NCBI GenBank assembly: GCA_902805615.1
Contig: CADCTQ010000168.1
Span: 1-42,719 of the forward strand
Source: an uncultured Cytophagales bacterium
Lineage (GTDB): Bacteria > Bacteroidota > Bacteroidia > Cytophagales > 172606-1
DNA: 42,719 nt
Direction: 5' to 3'
Positions 18,654 to 26,063 of this stretch are shown one piece after another (the first letter of the stretch is position 1; each line of letters begins with the position of its first letter). Position numbers and translations under genes: made by a program. Under the pieces are notes generated by a model that was not told the origin of the DNA, searched no databases, and saw nothing but the letters and a program-made list of their open reading frames with translations.

Positions 18654-19202
18654 ATGGGCTTGGACTATACAGCCGGGTGCGTCAACTTCCGGGATGTGGG
18701 CGAATTCGTGAACTGGTTGTCCGGCGAAAAAATACTGCCAGCCCATAAACTTCTCCGTGGTGGAACGACGGACTTTGTAACCGATATCGCCGAGATTGGC
18801 AGTCCGGGAACGATCATTAACCTGCGGCAGGGTCCGGACCGCTACGATTTTGGCATTGCCCATTTGCATTTTCCTTTGGAGAACAAAGTCGAAAAATACC
18901 ATACCGAACGAAAAGAGGTCAGGCGGTGGCTCAACGAAATCGTGAAATGTTTCGAGCAGGACGACCTTCGATACCCGGTCCTGATTCACTGCTTGTCGGG
19001 CAAAGACCGGACCGGCATCGTGATTGCCGCCCTGCTGCTCATTGCCGGGGTGCGTCCCGAAATCATCATCCAGGAATACCTGCTCAGCGAAGGAGCTGTA
19101 AGCGAAGCATTGATCCAGACGGCCCTGCACGGGATGAGTCAGCCCGGCTATTTCAACCGGGCCGATACGGGCAAAGTAAAAACCAACCTGCTGCGCACTT
19201 AG
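18654..19202 (+). CDS. Dual-specificity/tyrosine phosphatase family protein
   Basis: This is a 182-residue cysteine phosphatase. The active-site loop HCLSGKDRTG (Cys113, Arg119) fits the CX5R signature, with the lysine common in the Y_phosphatase3/phosphoinositide-phosphatase-like group. The N-terminal NFRDVGEF motif is also typical. A possible general acid is Asp61 or Asp65 (GPDRYDFG), which is uncertain. It has no signal peptide, so it should act in the cytoplasm on phosphotyrosine, phosphoserine/threonine or a phospholipid. It starts 5 bp after the PAS kinase stop, suggesting joint function. Whether it affects the kinase pathway is unknown. Confidence 0.88.
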   Translation: MGLDYTAGCVNFRDVGEFVNWLSGEKILPAHKLLRGGTTDFVTDIAEIGSPGTIINLRQGPDRYDFGIAHLHFPLENKVEKYHTERKEVRRWLNEIVKCFEQDDLRYPVLIHCLSGKDRTGIVIAALLLIAGVRPEIIIQEYLLSEGAVSEALIQTALHGMSQPGYFNRADTGKVKTNLLRT

Positions 19203-19371
19203 CTTCATCCGCGCAAACACAAGCAACCCTTTAACGGGCGGAAATTTTATGCTGGTGAGTCAGAATGTAGTTTAAAGCCTTGATACAAAAGGCGGGGCGT
19301 CCGTATAAGGGGAGAGAACGCCGGCCCGGCCGGGCAAGGCGCCCGGAACAAACGTTAACCCGCGAAAAACA

Positions 19372-19743
19372 ATGCGAAATCGTCTACTCCCGTACGTGCT
19401 CCTGGTGTTGGTGACGGCAGCCTGCAAACCCGAAGAAGTGGCGAAAGAAGCCGTACCGGCCGGCCCGCCCCCGTGCATCCAGGCCAAAATTGACGAGATT
19501 GCCGCGCAGGAAGTAGCCAATCCCCCCGTGCGGGTGTACAGCTACCAGTACGCGGGCAAAAAGGTGTACTACTTCACGCCCCGCTGCTGCGACGCCGCCA
19601 GCAAGTTGTACGACGAATCGTGCACGCTGCTCTGTTCCCCCGACGGGGGCATCACCGGCCGCGGCGACGGACGGTGCCGGGACTTTTTCGCCACCCGCAC
19701 CGACGAAGAACTGGTTTGGGCCGACCCGCGCAAAAAGAATTAA
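19372..19743 (+). CDS. Lipoprotein, DUF6970-like
   Basis: This small lipoprotein has 123 residues with a lipobox ending at Cys18 (LVTAAC), so it should be lipidated and held in the envelope. The mature part contains PPCIQAKIDEI, NPPVRVYSYQYAGKKVYYF, a CCD motif and CSPDGGITGRGDGRC. This pattern of paired cysteines and a Gly-Asp-rich loop matches small Bacteroidota lipoproteins of the DUF6970 type as I recall them. The GDG loop may bind a metal, but that is only a guess. It stands alone between the phosphatase and a repeat region. Confidence 0.82.
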   Translation: MRNRLLPYVLLVLVTAACKPEEVAKEAVPAGPPPCIQAKIDEIAAQEVANPPVRVYSYQYAGKKVYYFTPRCCDAASKLYDESCTLLCSPDGGITGRGDGRCRDFFATRTDEELVWADPRKKN

Positions 19744-19849
19744 ACCGTTGCCGCTTTTTGAACCTCCAGCGTCGGACCACGTCTCATCCCCGACCCGTAA
19801 TTGCCGGTTCACAATGTAGTCGGGTAAAGCCTTGGGTAGTCGGGTGAAG

Positions 19850-20021
19850 TCCCGGAGGGACGCCCTCTTCCTAGCACGCAACATTTCCCTCACGCAAGCG
19901 CTCCGTAGGAGCGACCTGTTATGTTCGAATACCTGTTGGCTGCCAACATTTGAACAGGACGCTCCTACGGAGCTCGTGTCTCATTGGATGGGCCTTTCCA
20001 GGAACAGCACGCCCCTCCGGG
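19850..20021. repeat. Composite family-B repeat in the 19744-20165 gap
   Basis: This gene-free 422-bp gap contains a nested inverted repeat. GCTCCGTAGGAGCG (19900-19913) is perfectly complemented at 19960-19973, with further partial pairing of ACCTGTT and AACAGG inside. Flanking it are 19850-19878 (GGAGGGACGCCCTCTTCCTA) and 19993-20021, which are inverse copies of sequences at 13549-13576 and 13466-13494. Nothing else is recognised in the gap. Confidence 0.8.
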
Positions 20022-20165
20022 GCTTTCGACGACGCTTCCACCCGTGGCATTTCTCTTTTTTCAAAACGCGCACCTTGTTCACACGTTCAAATGCCAAACC
20101 ACGAATTGCTGATTCCCGGTGAACAAGCAGAGCAACAATTTGATAAACAGTGTCTTACCTGAAAC

Positions 20166-21575
20166 CTACTTGGCCGAAGCCGCTTCTTCCTGCACGGCGG
20201 GCAGGCCGGCCTGGGTCATGGCGGCAAAGCCCCCGGCAATGTTGGTCAGGTTGTCCCACCCCCGCGCCTTCAGCACCGAACACGCGATCATGGAGCGGTA
20301 GCCGCCGGCGCAATGCACGTACACGGGCTGGTCTTTGGGAAACTGCGCCAGGTGTTCGCCGAGGGTATCGAGCGGCAGGTTGACCGCCCCGGGCAGGTGG
20401 CCCGCGGCAAATTCAGCCGGTTTGCGTACGTCCACCACCACCGGCGGCGCCGCCCGGTACAGGTCCGCAAACGCCCCGGCCGCCACGGAAGGCACCGTCC
20501 CGACCGTCCGCCCCGCCCCTTGCCAGGCTTCGAAGCCGCCCGCCAGGTAGCCCGCGACCTGGTCGTAGCCCACCCGCGACAGCCGGGTTACCGTTTCCTC
20601 TTCGCGGCCCGGCTCGGTCACCAGCAGCAGCGGCTGCCGCAGGTCCGGGATCAGTGCCCCCACCCACGGCGCAAACGACCCGTCGAGGCCGATGTTGACG
20701 GCGCCGGGCACGAATCCCCGCGCAAACACTTCGGGCTTGCGGGTGTCGAGGAGCAGCACGCCCGGCCGGCCCGCGGCTTCGGCAAACGCCGCCACGGGCA
20801 GCGGCGTGAGGCCGCGTTGCAGCACCTGGTCAATGTCTTCGTAGCCTCCCTTGTTGAGTTGCACGTTCTGCGGGAAGTACGCCGGCGGGGGTTGCAGGCC
20901 GTGCAGCACCTCCGCGATGAATTCCTCCCGCGTCATGTCGGCGCGGAGGGCGTAGTTGTGCTTTTTCTGTTCGCCGAGCGTAGACACCGTTTCCTTGCTC
21001 ATGTTCTTGCCGCAGGCCGATCCCGCCCCGTGGGCCGGGTACACCAGCACGTGGTCGCCCAGCGGCATGATTTTCCCGCGCAGGGAGTTGAACAGCATGC
21101 CGGCCAGGTCTTCCTGCGTGAGGCGTCCCCCCTGCTGGGCCAGGTCGGGCCGGCCCACGTCGCCGATGAACAGCGTGTCGCCCGTGAGCAGGGCGTGATC
21201 GTTGCCGGCTTCGTCCTGCACGAGGTAGCACACCGATTCGAGGGTATGGCCGGGCGTGTGCAACACCCGCACCCGCATCCGCCCGATGGCAAACACTTCG
21301 CCGTCGCGGGCAATGTGCGCCTCGAAGCCGGGCCGGGCGGAGGGGCCGTACACGATGGTTGCCCCCGTGGCCCGGGCCAGGTCCACGTGGCCCGACACGA
21401 AGTCGGCGTGGAAGTGGGTTTCGAAAATGTATTTGATCCGCACGCCGTCGCTTTCGGCGCGTTCCAGGTACGGCTTGATCTCGCGGAGGGGGTCCACCAC
21501 GGCGGCCTCGCCCCCGGAGGCCAGGTAATAGGCGCCCTGGGCCAGACACCCGGTATACATCTGCTCAATTGTCAT
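20166..21575 (-). CDS. Persulfide dioxygenase-rhodanese fusion (CstB-like)
   Basis: This 469-residue cytoplasmic enzyme oxidises persulfides (for example GSSH or related low-molecular-weight persulfides) to sulfite or thiosulfate. The N-terminal metallo-beta-lactamase fold has THFHADFVSGH (His54, His56, Asp58), HTPGH (His110), GDTLFIGDVGRPDL (Asp133) and YPAHGAGS (His182), as in ETHE1-type non-heme iron dioxygenases. The first rhodanese module (about 270-365) has no catalytic cysteine. The second (about 375-465) has Cys422 in VHCAGGYRS. This is the order of staphylococcal CstB: dioxygenase, rhodanese-homology domain, rhodanese. The start MTIEQMYTGCLAQGAYYL matches the family; upstream ATGs at 21596 and 21641 are less likely. 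It lies 66 bp downstream of a TPMT-like methyltransferase on the same strand. Confidence 0.92.
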   Translation of the reverse strand: MTIEQMYTGCLAQGAYYLASGGEAAVVDPLREIKPYLERAESDGVRIKYIFETHFHADFVSGHVDLARATGATIVYGPSARPGFEAHIARDGEVFAIGRMRVRVLHTPGHTLESVCYLVQDEAGNDHALLTGDTLFIGDVGRPDLAQQGGRLTQEDLAGMLFNSLRGKIMPLGDHVLVYPAHGAGSACGKNMSKETVSTLGEQKKHNYALRADMTREEFIAEVLHGLQPPPAYFPQNVQLNKGGYEDIDQVLQRGLTPLPVAAFAEAAGRPGVLLLDTRKPEVFARGFVPGAVNIGLDGSFAPWVGALIPDLRQPLLLVTEPGREEETVTRLSRVGYDQVAGYLAGGFEAWQGAGRTVGTVPSVAAGAFADLYRAAPPVVVDVRKPAEFAAGHLPGAVNLPLDTLGEHLAQFPKDQPVYVHCAGGYRSMIACSVLKARGWDNLTNIAGGFAAMTQAGLPAVQEEAASAK

Positions 21576-21641
21576 GTTGCGGTCGGTAAGCATCATTCTT
21601 GCAAAGGCAATGTTACGGGTAAGATACGGGAACGGAACCAA

Positions 21642-22214
21642 TCAGGTCGGCTTTTCGAGCGAGATAAACACCTCGGTGCCCCGCCGCGGGGGGGCCGAAT
21701 TGTAGCAGGGCGCCAGGACGCGGGGCGTGAAGAAGGGAGCGAACAGGGCTTCGTACTCGGCCCGGCTCCCGCCGAAAGGGGGTCCGGTAGTCCCAAATTC
21801 CCGGTCAAACAGCACGCCGACCAGCCGGCCGCCGGGTTTGAGCAACCGGTGCATATGCCGCACGTACGCCGGGCGGCGGTCCGGGGGCAGGGCGCAGAAA
21901 AAGGTCTGCTCCAGGATGAGGTCGTAGGCGCCTTCCCAGGCGAAAAAGTCGGCCTCCTGCACGCGTACCCGGTCGCCGAACTGTTCGCGCAGCCGGGCCA
22001 CGGCCGTCGGGGCAATGTCGAGCAGGGTCACGTCGGTAAAGCCGCGTTCCACCAGGTACGCCGCTTCGTAGGCGTTGCCGCAGCCGGGAATGAGGATGGC
22101 GAGGCTGGTATCGGTCACGCCTTCGAGGTAAGCTTTCAGGGGCGGCGAAGCCTGGCCCAGGTCCCAGCCGGTTTGTCCCTGCTGCCAGCGGCTTTCCCAG
22201 TAGGTTTCGTCCAT
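21642..22214 (-). CDS. TPMT-family SAM-dependent methyltransferase
   Basis: This 190-residue class I methyltransferase has the thiopurine S-methyltransferase-like layout. It starts MDETYWESRWQQGQTGWDLG, followed by the SAM-binding loop ILIPGCGNAYEA, an acidic residue at the end of strand 2 (LLDIA), QEADFFAWE and LEQTFFCALPPDRRP. I rejected the longer start at 22319, whose first 35 residues fall in AT-rich intergenic repeat sequence. Members methylate thiols, thiopurines, sulfide, halides or metalloids. The adjacent persulfide dioxygenase, 66 bp downstream on the same strand, suggests a thiol or sulfide acceptor; that is inference. Confidence 0.88.
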   Translation of the reverse strand: MDETYWESRWQQGQTGWDLGQASPPLKAYLEGVTDTSLAILIPGCGNAYEAAYLVERGFTDVTLLDIAPTAVARLREQFGDRVRVQEADFFAWEGAYDLILEQTFFCALPPDRRPAYVRHMHRLLKPGGRLVGVLFDREFGTTGPPFGGSRAEYEALFAPFFTPRVLAPCYNSAPPRRGTEVFISLEKPT

Positions 22215-22413
22215 GGGTGGGTGAGTGAATGGTACACGGATTGAGAGGGTACACTGATGTAACGAATGATTAGGATGGATTATGATGAACTGAAGGTCGC
22301 AGTCCGTGATTTGCCCCATAGTCCCTGAAAATCATACTCATCCGCTGGATCAGCGTACCCTTTGTACCCTGTCCATGACGGGCCGCCGTGCGGGGCGTGA
22401 GTAAATTTAGGCG

Positions 22414-22421
22414 TATCTTTG
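22414..22421 (+). promoter_or_regulatory. Bacteroidota -7 element upstream of tgt
   Basis: TATCTTTG fits TAnnTTTG exactly and ends 22 bases before the tgt ATG, giving a short leader. GAGTAAATTTAG upstream is AT-rich, but no clear TTG -33 box is visible. Confidence 0.5.
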
Positions 22422-22443
22422 CGGGCTTATTTCCAAATGCCCG

Positions 22444-23574
22444 ATGCAATTTACGCTGCAAGCGACTGATGCCCAATCCAAAGCCCGGGCCGGCCAACTG
22501 GTGACCGACCACGGCGTGATCGAAACCCCCATTTTCATGCCCGTCGGCACGGTCGGCTCCGTGAAGGCGGTGCACCAGCGGGAACTGGCCGACGACATCC
22601 ACGCCCGGATCATCCTGGGCAACACCTACCACCTGTACCTGCGTCCCGGCCTCGACGTGCTGGAAGGCGCCGGCGGCCTGCACCGGTTCAACGGCTGGCA
22701 CGGCCCCATCCTCACCGACAGCGGCGGCTACCAGGTGTATTCGCTCTCCAACACCCGCAAGATCAGGGAGGAGGGCGTTACGTTCAAGTCGCACATTGAC
22801 GGCTCGAAGCACTTGTTCACGCCCGAAAACGTGATGGACATCCAGCGCACCATCGGGGCCGACATCATCATGGCCCTCGACGAATGCGCCCCCTACCCCT
22901 GCGAGTACGGCTACGCCCGCCAATCCATGGAAATGACGCACCGCTGGCTGAAGCGCTGCTGCGACCGCTTCGACGGCACGGAGCCTAAGTACGGCTACCG
23001 CCAGACGCTTTTCCCCATCGTGCAGGGCAGCGTGTACAACGACCTGCGGGTGCAGTCGGCCGAGACCATCGCTTCGTTCGGGCGGGAAGGCAACGCCATC
23101 GGCGGCCTGTCGGTTGGCGAACCGGCCGAAAAGATGTACGAACTCACGGAGTTGGTGTGCGACATCCTGCCCCGCGACAAGCCCCGCTACCTGATGGGGG
23201 TGGGCACGCCGGCCAACATCCTGGAGGCCATCGCGCTGGGGGTGGATATGTTCGACTGCGTGATGCCGACGCGCAACGCCCGCAACGGGATGCTCTTCAC
23301 CACGCAGGGCATCATGAACATCCGCAATGAGAAGTGGAAAAAGGACTACAGCCCGATTGACGCGGAGTTGGGCGGCTACGCCAGTACGCACTACACCAAG
23401 GCGTACCTGCGCCACCTGGTCGCCAGCAACGAGTACCTGGCCGGGCAGATTGCCAGCGTCCACAACCTCACCTTTTACCTCTGGCTGGTGCGCCAGGCCC
23501 GCCGGCACATCCAGGCCGGCACCTACCGCCCCTGGAAAGACCAGATGGTGAAGCAGGTCATGCAACGGCTTTAG
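22444..23574 (+). CDS. tgt: tRNA-guanine transglycosylase (queuine tRNA-ribosyltransferase)
   Basis: This enzyme exchanges guanine-34 in GUN anticodons for preQ1 on the path to queuosine. The 376-residue TIM-barrel enzyme has the usual family length. TDSGGYQVYS holds the general acid Asp92, VGEP and VQGS line the base pocket, and FDCVMPTRNARNG carries the nucleophile Asp271. The C-terminal zinc-site region is unusual: where many bacterial enzymes have CxCxxC, this protein has L, G and S (residues 309-314), although the His of the site is kept (His340, SVHNL). From memory, other Bacteroidota Tgt proteins also lack these cysteines. The gene is monocistronic, with its own promoter-like element and a large inverted repeat directly after the stop. 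Confidence 0.96.
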   Translation: MQFTLQATDAQSKARAGQLVTDHGVIETPIFMPVGTVGSVKAVHQRELADDIHARIILGNTYHLYLRPGLDVLEGAGGLHRFNGWHGPILTDSGGYQVYSLSNTRKIREEGVTFKSHIDGSKHLFTPENVMDIQRTIGADIIMALDECAPYPCEYGYARQSMEMTHRWLKRCCDRFDGTEPKYGYRQTLFPIVQGSVYNDLRVQSAETIASFGREGNAIGGLSVGEPAEKMYELTELVCDILPRDKPRYLMGVGTPANILEAIALGVDMFDCVMPTRNARNGMLFTTQGIMNIRNEKWKKDYSPIDAELGGYASTHYTKAYLRHLVASNEYLAGQIASVHNLTFYLWLVRQARRHIQAGTYRPWKDQMVKQVMQRL

Positions 23575-23991
23575 GGATAGTCTGAACCTTGATTTACTTG
23601 ATGAAAAGATGACCAGGATTGGGACGGGGATACGGAACAGGTTAATCGTGGGATAAAAGGCGAATCGGGCAGGGGCTTATTGGGAACGACTTGTGCAGGT
23701 GCTGCGGGTGGGGTCGGGTTCTCAAACCCGACCCTTTCGGAATAGGCCAATGCGAAACGGCACTGTATTGTGAAAGCAGCACCAATATCAATAGGATAGG
23801 GTTTCAACCCTATCCCCCCGGAGCGAAGGAACCGGTCGGGTTTAAGAACCCGACCCCACCCGCAGCACCTGCACAAGTCGCTCCCATTGAGCCTTTTTCA
23901 ATCCGCCTCCCGCCGCATCCCCACCTCAATCCTGGTCATCCTTTCATCAAGTAAATCAAGGTCATCAAGCCCATCAAGGTTCAGACTATCC
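23575..23991. repeat. Nested 417-bp inverted repeat after tgt
   Basis: The gap 23575-24053 is one nested palindrome with no gene. Outer arms are 23575-23620 and 23928-23991: 46 bp complementary with one mismatch, except that the right arm carries an extra 18 bp. Inner arms at 23687-23720 and 23847-23880 are perfectly complementary over 34 bp. The sequence between outer and inner arms also pairs imperfectly. Inner hairpins of the type GGTCGGGTTCTCAAACCCGA lie at the inner ends. The left outer arm starts on the base after the tgt stop codon. Confidence 0.88.
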
Positions 23992-24053
23992 TGTGAATCC
24001 TGATCCGATTTGTCAGAAAAGGATTACATTTGTTTACCCCAGCCTCCCCTTTG

Positions 24054-24374
24054 ATGGAATTGATTTTTCCCAGCCGGATTTCCCGGAACAATGCCTTTTG
24101 CGACGTTACTGACCTGCCGGAAGCCGAGCAAAGCCTGATTGAGCGGCACCACGCGGAGTTGGAGCGGCTGGTGGGCCACCTCGACTGCCCGCTGCACTTC
24201 GACGCCCCCGTGTTCGTGCATTCCACCACGCAGCTCGGCCAGTTCAAAAGCACCCTGTTCACCTGTTGCGTCCGCTTCACGGCCGAGGTGGAACAGGCGT
24301 TGCAGTCGGTTTCCTTCCCCGTACGCTGCCTGCCCACCCGCGACGGGTACGGCCGCGCCAAAGCCAGGAAGTAG
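24054..24374 (+). CDS. Small hypothetical protein, CC-motif family (106 aa)
   Basis: This soluble 106-residue protein starts MELIFPSRISRNN. An alternative ATG at 24030 lies inside a possible promoter element (TACATTTG, 24025-24032), so I chose the later start. A helix (EQSLIERHHAELERLV) leads to a motif shared exactly with the gene at 24676-24993: HS, nine residues, TL, two residues, CC, two residues, F, three residues, V, two residues, AL, one residue, S. The two are paralogues. There is no signal peptide and no known family recognised. The paired cysteines could bind a metal or act in redox chemistry, which is speculative. Confidence 0.75.
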   Translation: MELIFPSRISRNNAFCDVTDLPEAEQSLIERHHAELERLVGHLDCPLHFDAPVFVHSTTQLGQFKSTLFTCCVRFTAEVEQALQSVSFPVRCLPTRDGYGRAKARK

Positions 24375-24380
24375 AGAGCA

Positions 24381-24580
24381 TTTCACCAGGGAGACACGGA
24401 GGGCAAGTAGTTACACGGAGCAAAGGGAATGGGGGGGTGAAACTTAACCGCAAGGGGCGCAAAGGAGACGCAAGGAAACCGCGTACCGCTTTGTACTTTC
24501 TCTGTGCCCTCTGCGGCTCAATCCCTCCGGTTTCCTTTTTCTCCGTGTAACTCCGTGCTCTCCGTGTCTCCCTGGTGAAA
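24381..24580. repeat. Inverted repeat of the TTTCACC..GGAGACACGGAG type
   Basis: Arms at 24381-24420 and 24541-24580 are complementary over about 40 bp with about four mismatches, starting with TTTCACCAGGGAGACACGGA. The interior has related low-complexity units (CCGCAAGGGGCGCAAAGGAG; CTCTGTGCCCTCTGCGGC). Similar repeats occur in many unrelated bacterial genomes, from general knowledge. It fills the 301-bp gap between the two CC-motif paralogues and starts 7 bases after the first one's stop. No gene was seen in it. Confidence 0.82.
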
Positions 24581-24675
24581 CTTCTACGCAGCGATGGGTC
24601 CGTAATTATGGCGCTTCCGGCCAACCTTTAGGGGTTTTATGCGTAGGGAAGGGCAGGCGCTATTTTTTAGACTGC

Positions 24676-24993
24676 ATGGGGATTCATTTTTCGCAATTGT
24701 ACATCGTAGATGAAGCCCTCCTCGGCTTTCACGACCTATCCCCCCGGCAGCAACGACTGGTCATTGAAGCCCGCACGGCCATCGTGGAATGCGTGGCCCC
24801 GCTCCAATGCCCGCAACACCCGCTCGATAAAGTTGTGGTTCACTCGTCATTCAAGGGCAACGCCATCCACAACACCCTGGTGCTGTGCTGTACGGGCTTT
24901 TTGACGGTCGTCCAGATCGCACTGACCAGTTGCCCGTTCGACTGCTCCTGCATCTGCCTGGTGCGGGCAAGCGACCCGGAACGGGACTACTGA
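24676..24993 (+). CDS. Small hypothetical protein, CC-motif family (105 aa)
   Basis: This 105-residue protein is paralogous to the gene at 24054-24374. It shares the HS-x9-TL-x2-CC-x2-F-x3-V-x2-AL-x-S core and a preceding helix (SPRQQRLVIEARTAIVECV). Its C-terminus is richer in cysteine (CPFDCSCICLV), giving six or more cysteines in the second half. Metal binding or disulfide linkage is plausible but unproven. There is no signal peptide. The N-terminus MGIHFSQLYIVDEALLGFHDL differs from the paralogue. Confidence 0.75.
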   Translation: MGIHFSQLYIVDEALLGFHDLSPRQQRLVIEARTAIVECVAPLQCPQHPLDKVVVHSSFKGNAIHNTLVLCCTGFLTVVQIALTSCPFDCSCICLVRASDPERDY

Positions 24994-25745
24994 GCGGCCA
25001 CCCGGCGGGAAATGGTTCGCCGCATAAAAAAATAAACACAGGGGAAAGAACGCCCTCACCGCGCCAGGTTTGCGCAGGGACGAATTGCGGCATTCACCTT
25101 CAAGAGAGGGCGTGCCGGGGTCCGGCGCAACGGGGCGCCGGGCAATGATGGGGGCGCCGGGACGGTTATTGCTCCTCGGCCCGGGTCGGGGCCTGGTTGC
25201 CTTCACGCATACTGTTGAAAGCAATCATTCCGTATATGACCGCTGCTGCAATATTTACCAGTACTATTTCCATCTTTTTCGCTTTATTGTACCTACAAGT
25301 TCCCAAACTTTCAGGCGAACACAAACTCCGGTCCGTGCGCCCGGACTGCTGCGGCATGTAAGTTTTTTTATACCCGTTGCAACCCGTTTCACCCTTAACT
25401 CCCGGCCGGCTCCTTTTTTTGCCCCTAAAGCCCTAAAAACGGCTTTCCTGGCGGGAACCGGCCCAACGGAAGCTTGTAAGTATAACTCCAAAAATCATTG
25501 AAAGTTTTAAATAATTAGCGGAAAAATATAAATCCGTACCATTCCGGGCAACATTATTGCAGTAGCTCCCGTTGCCACCCAAAACCAAATCGCAGGCACC
25601 CGGCACCGGGCAGTAAGCCCCCGAAACGAGCCGTCGAAACCAGATCTGAACCACTCCCCCATAAAGTCGGCCCGGAAGTGTTTACCCCGGCGTTGATTCT
25701 GCATAAAGGGCAAAACGAAGCATCCACATCAAACCACATAAAGCC
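24994..25745. other. 752-bp gap with little recognisable content
   Basis: The first part (24994-25160) is GC-rich without a credible gene. 25166-25273 may encode a tiny membrane peptide on the minus strand. 25360-25540 includes AT-rich stretches (25490-25530) that could hold promoters. 25540-25740 shows no motif or repeat I can name. The plus-strand open frame at 25070-25501 has an unnatural composition and is not annotated. Confidence 0.4.
25166..25273 (-). CDS. Possible small single-TM protein (35 aa)
   Basis: A short frame starting MEIVLVNIAAAVIYGMIAFN encodes one hydrophobic helix, followed by a charged tail ending PTRAEEQ. The composition is typical of small bacterial membrane proteins and unlike the shadow frames nearby. 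A TTTG occurs about 40 bases upstream on the minus strand. At this size chance cannot be excluded. The frame stays open upstream to 25357 with less convincing residues. Confidence 0.3.
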   Translation of the reverse strand: MEIVLVNIAAAVIYGMIAFNSMREGNQAPTRAEEQ

Positions 25746-25997
25746 ATGATCGCCGTCCCCCAATTCGCCGAAATGAGCATCCCCGAACAGGCCCATTACC
25801 TCTGGGACAACGGAGACTACCTGCTGTCGCGGCAGGGCGAAACCAGCACCGCGGTGCTGTACGCAGTTGACAATTTCTTCGTGGAAGTACGCTACGACGA
25901 CGAGACCGGCGCCATTACCGAGATCGTATCCATTGACAGCGTTGTGCGCCTCGAAGCCTACCTGAAGGCCGTGAGCCTGCGGGGCCTCTTCGTGTAA
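25746..25997 (+). CDS. Small hypothetical protein (83 aa)
   Basis: This soluble acidic protein has 83 residues. It begins MIAVPQFAEMSIPEQAHYLW, followed by short strands (YLLSRQG, AVLYAVDNFFVEVRYDDETG, ITEIVSIDS) and a C-terminal helix (VVRLEAYLKAV). The beta-rich core with an amphipathic helix resembles small uncharacterised proteins found widely in Cytophagales, but I cannot name a family. It converges with the OmpA/PA14 gene and is separated from it by a short gap with a hairpin. Confidence 0.75.
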   Translation: MIAVPQFAEMSIPEQAHYLWDNGDYLLSRQGETSTAVLYAVDNFFVEVRYDDETGAITEIVSIDSVVRLEAYLKAVSLRGLFV

Positions 25998-26009
25998 TGT
26001 CCCGGCCCG

Positions 26010-26031
26010 GTATGATCCTAACCGATCATAC
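26010..26031. repeat. Hairpin between convergent genes
   Basis: GTATGATC and GATCATAC form a perfect 8-bp stem with a 6-base loop in the 66-bp gap between the 83-aa gene and the OmpA/PA14 gene. There is no T-tract, so a classical intrinsic terminator is doubtful. AACCAATCCGTGTACT downstream resembles the TACACGGATTG sequence near 22232. Confidence 0.5.
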
Positions 26032-26063
26032 TCATTATAACCAATCCGTGTACTGTTTCCGCC

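Noticed and set aside
20313-22244. 643-residue plus-strand frame opposite the persulfide dioxygenase and methyltransferase
   Set aside because: The minus strand carries intact catalytic motifs of two known families; the plus frame is an antisense shadow.
24381-24580. Possible CRISPR-like or mobile element
   Set aside because: Only one inverted pair with low-complexity interior; no regularly spaced repeats and no transposase gene.
25070-25501. 143-residue plus-strand frame
   Set aside because: No domain, unnatural composition changing along its length, and opposite a more plausible small membrane peptide.
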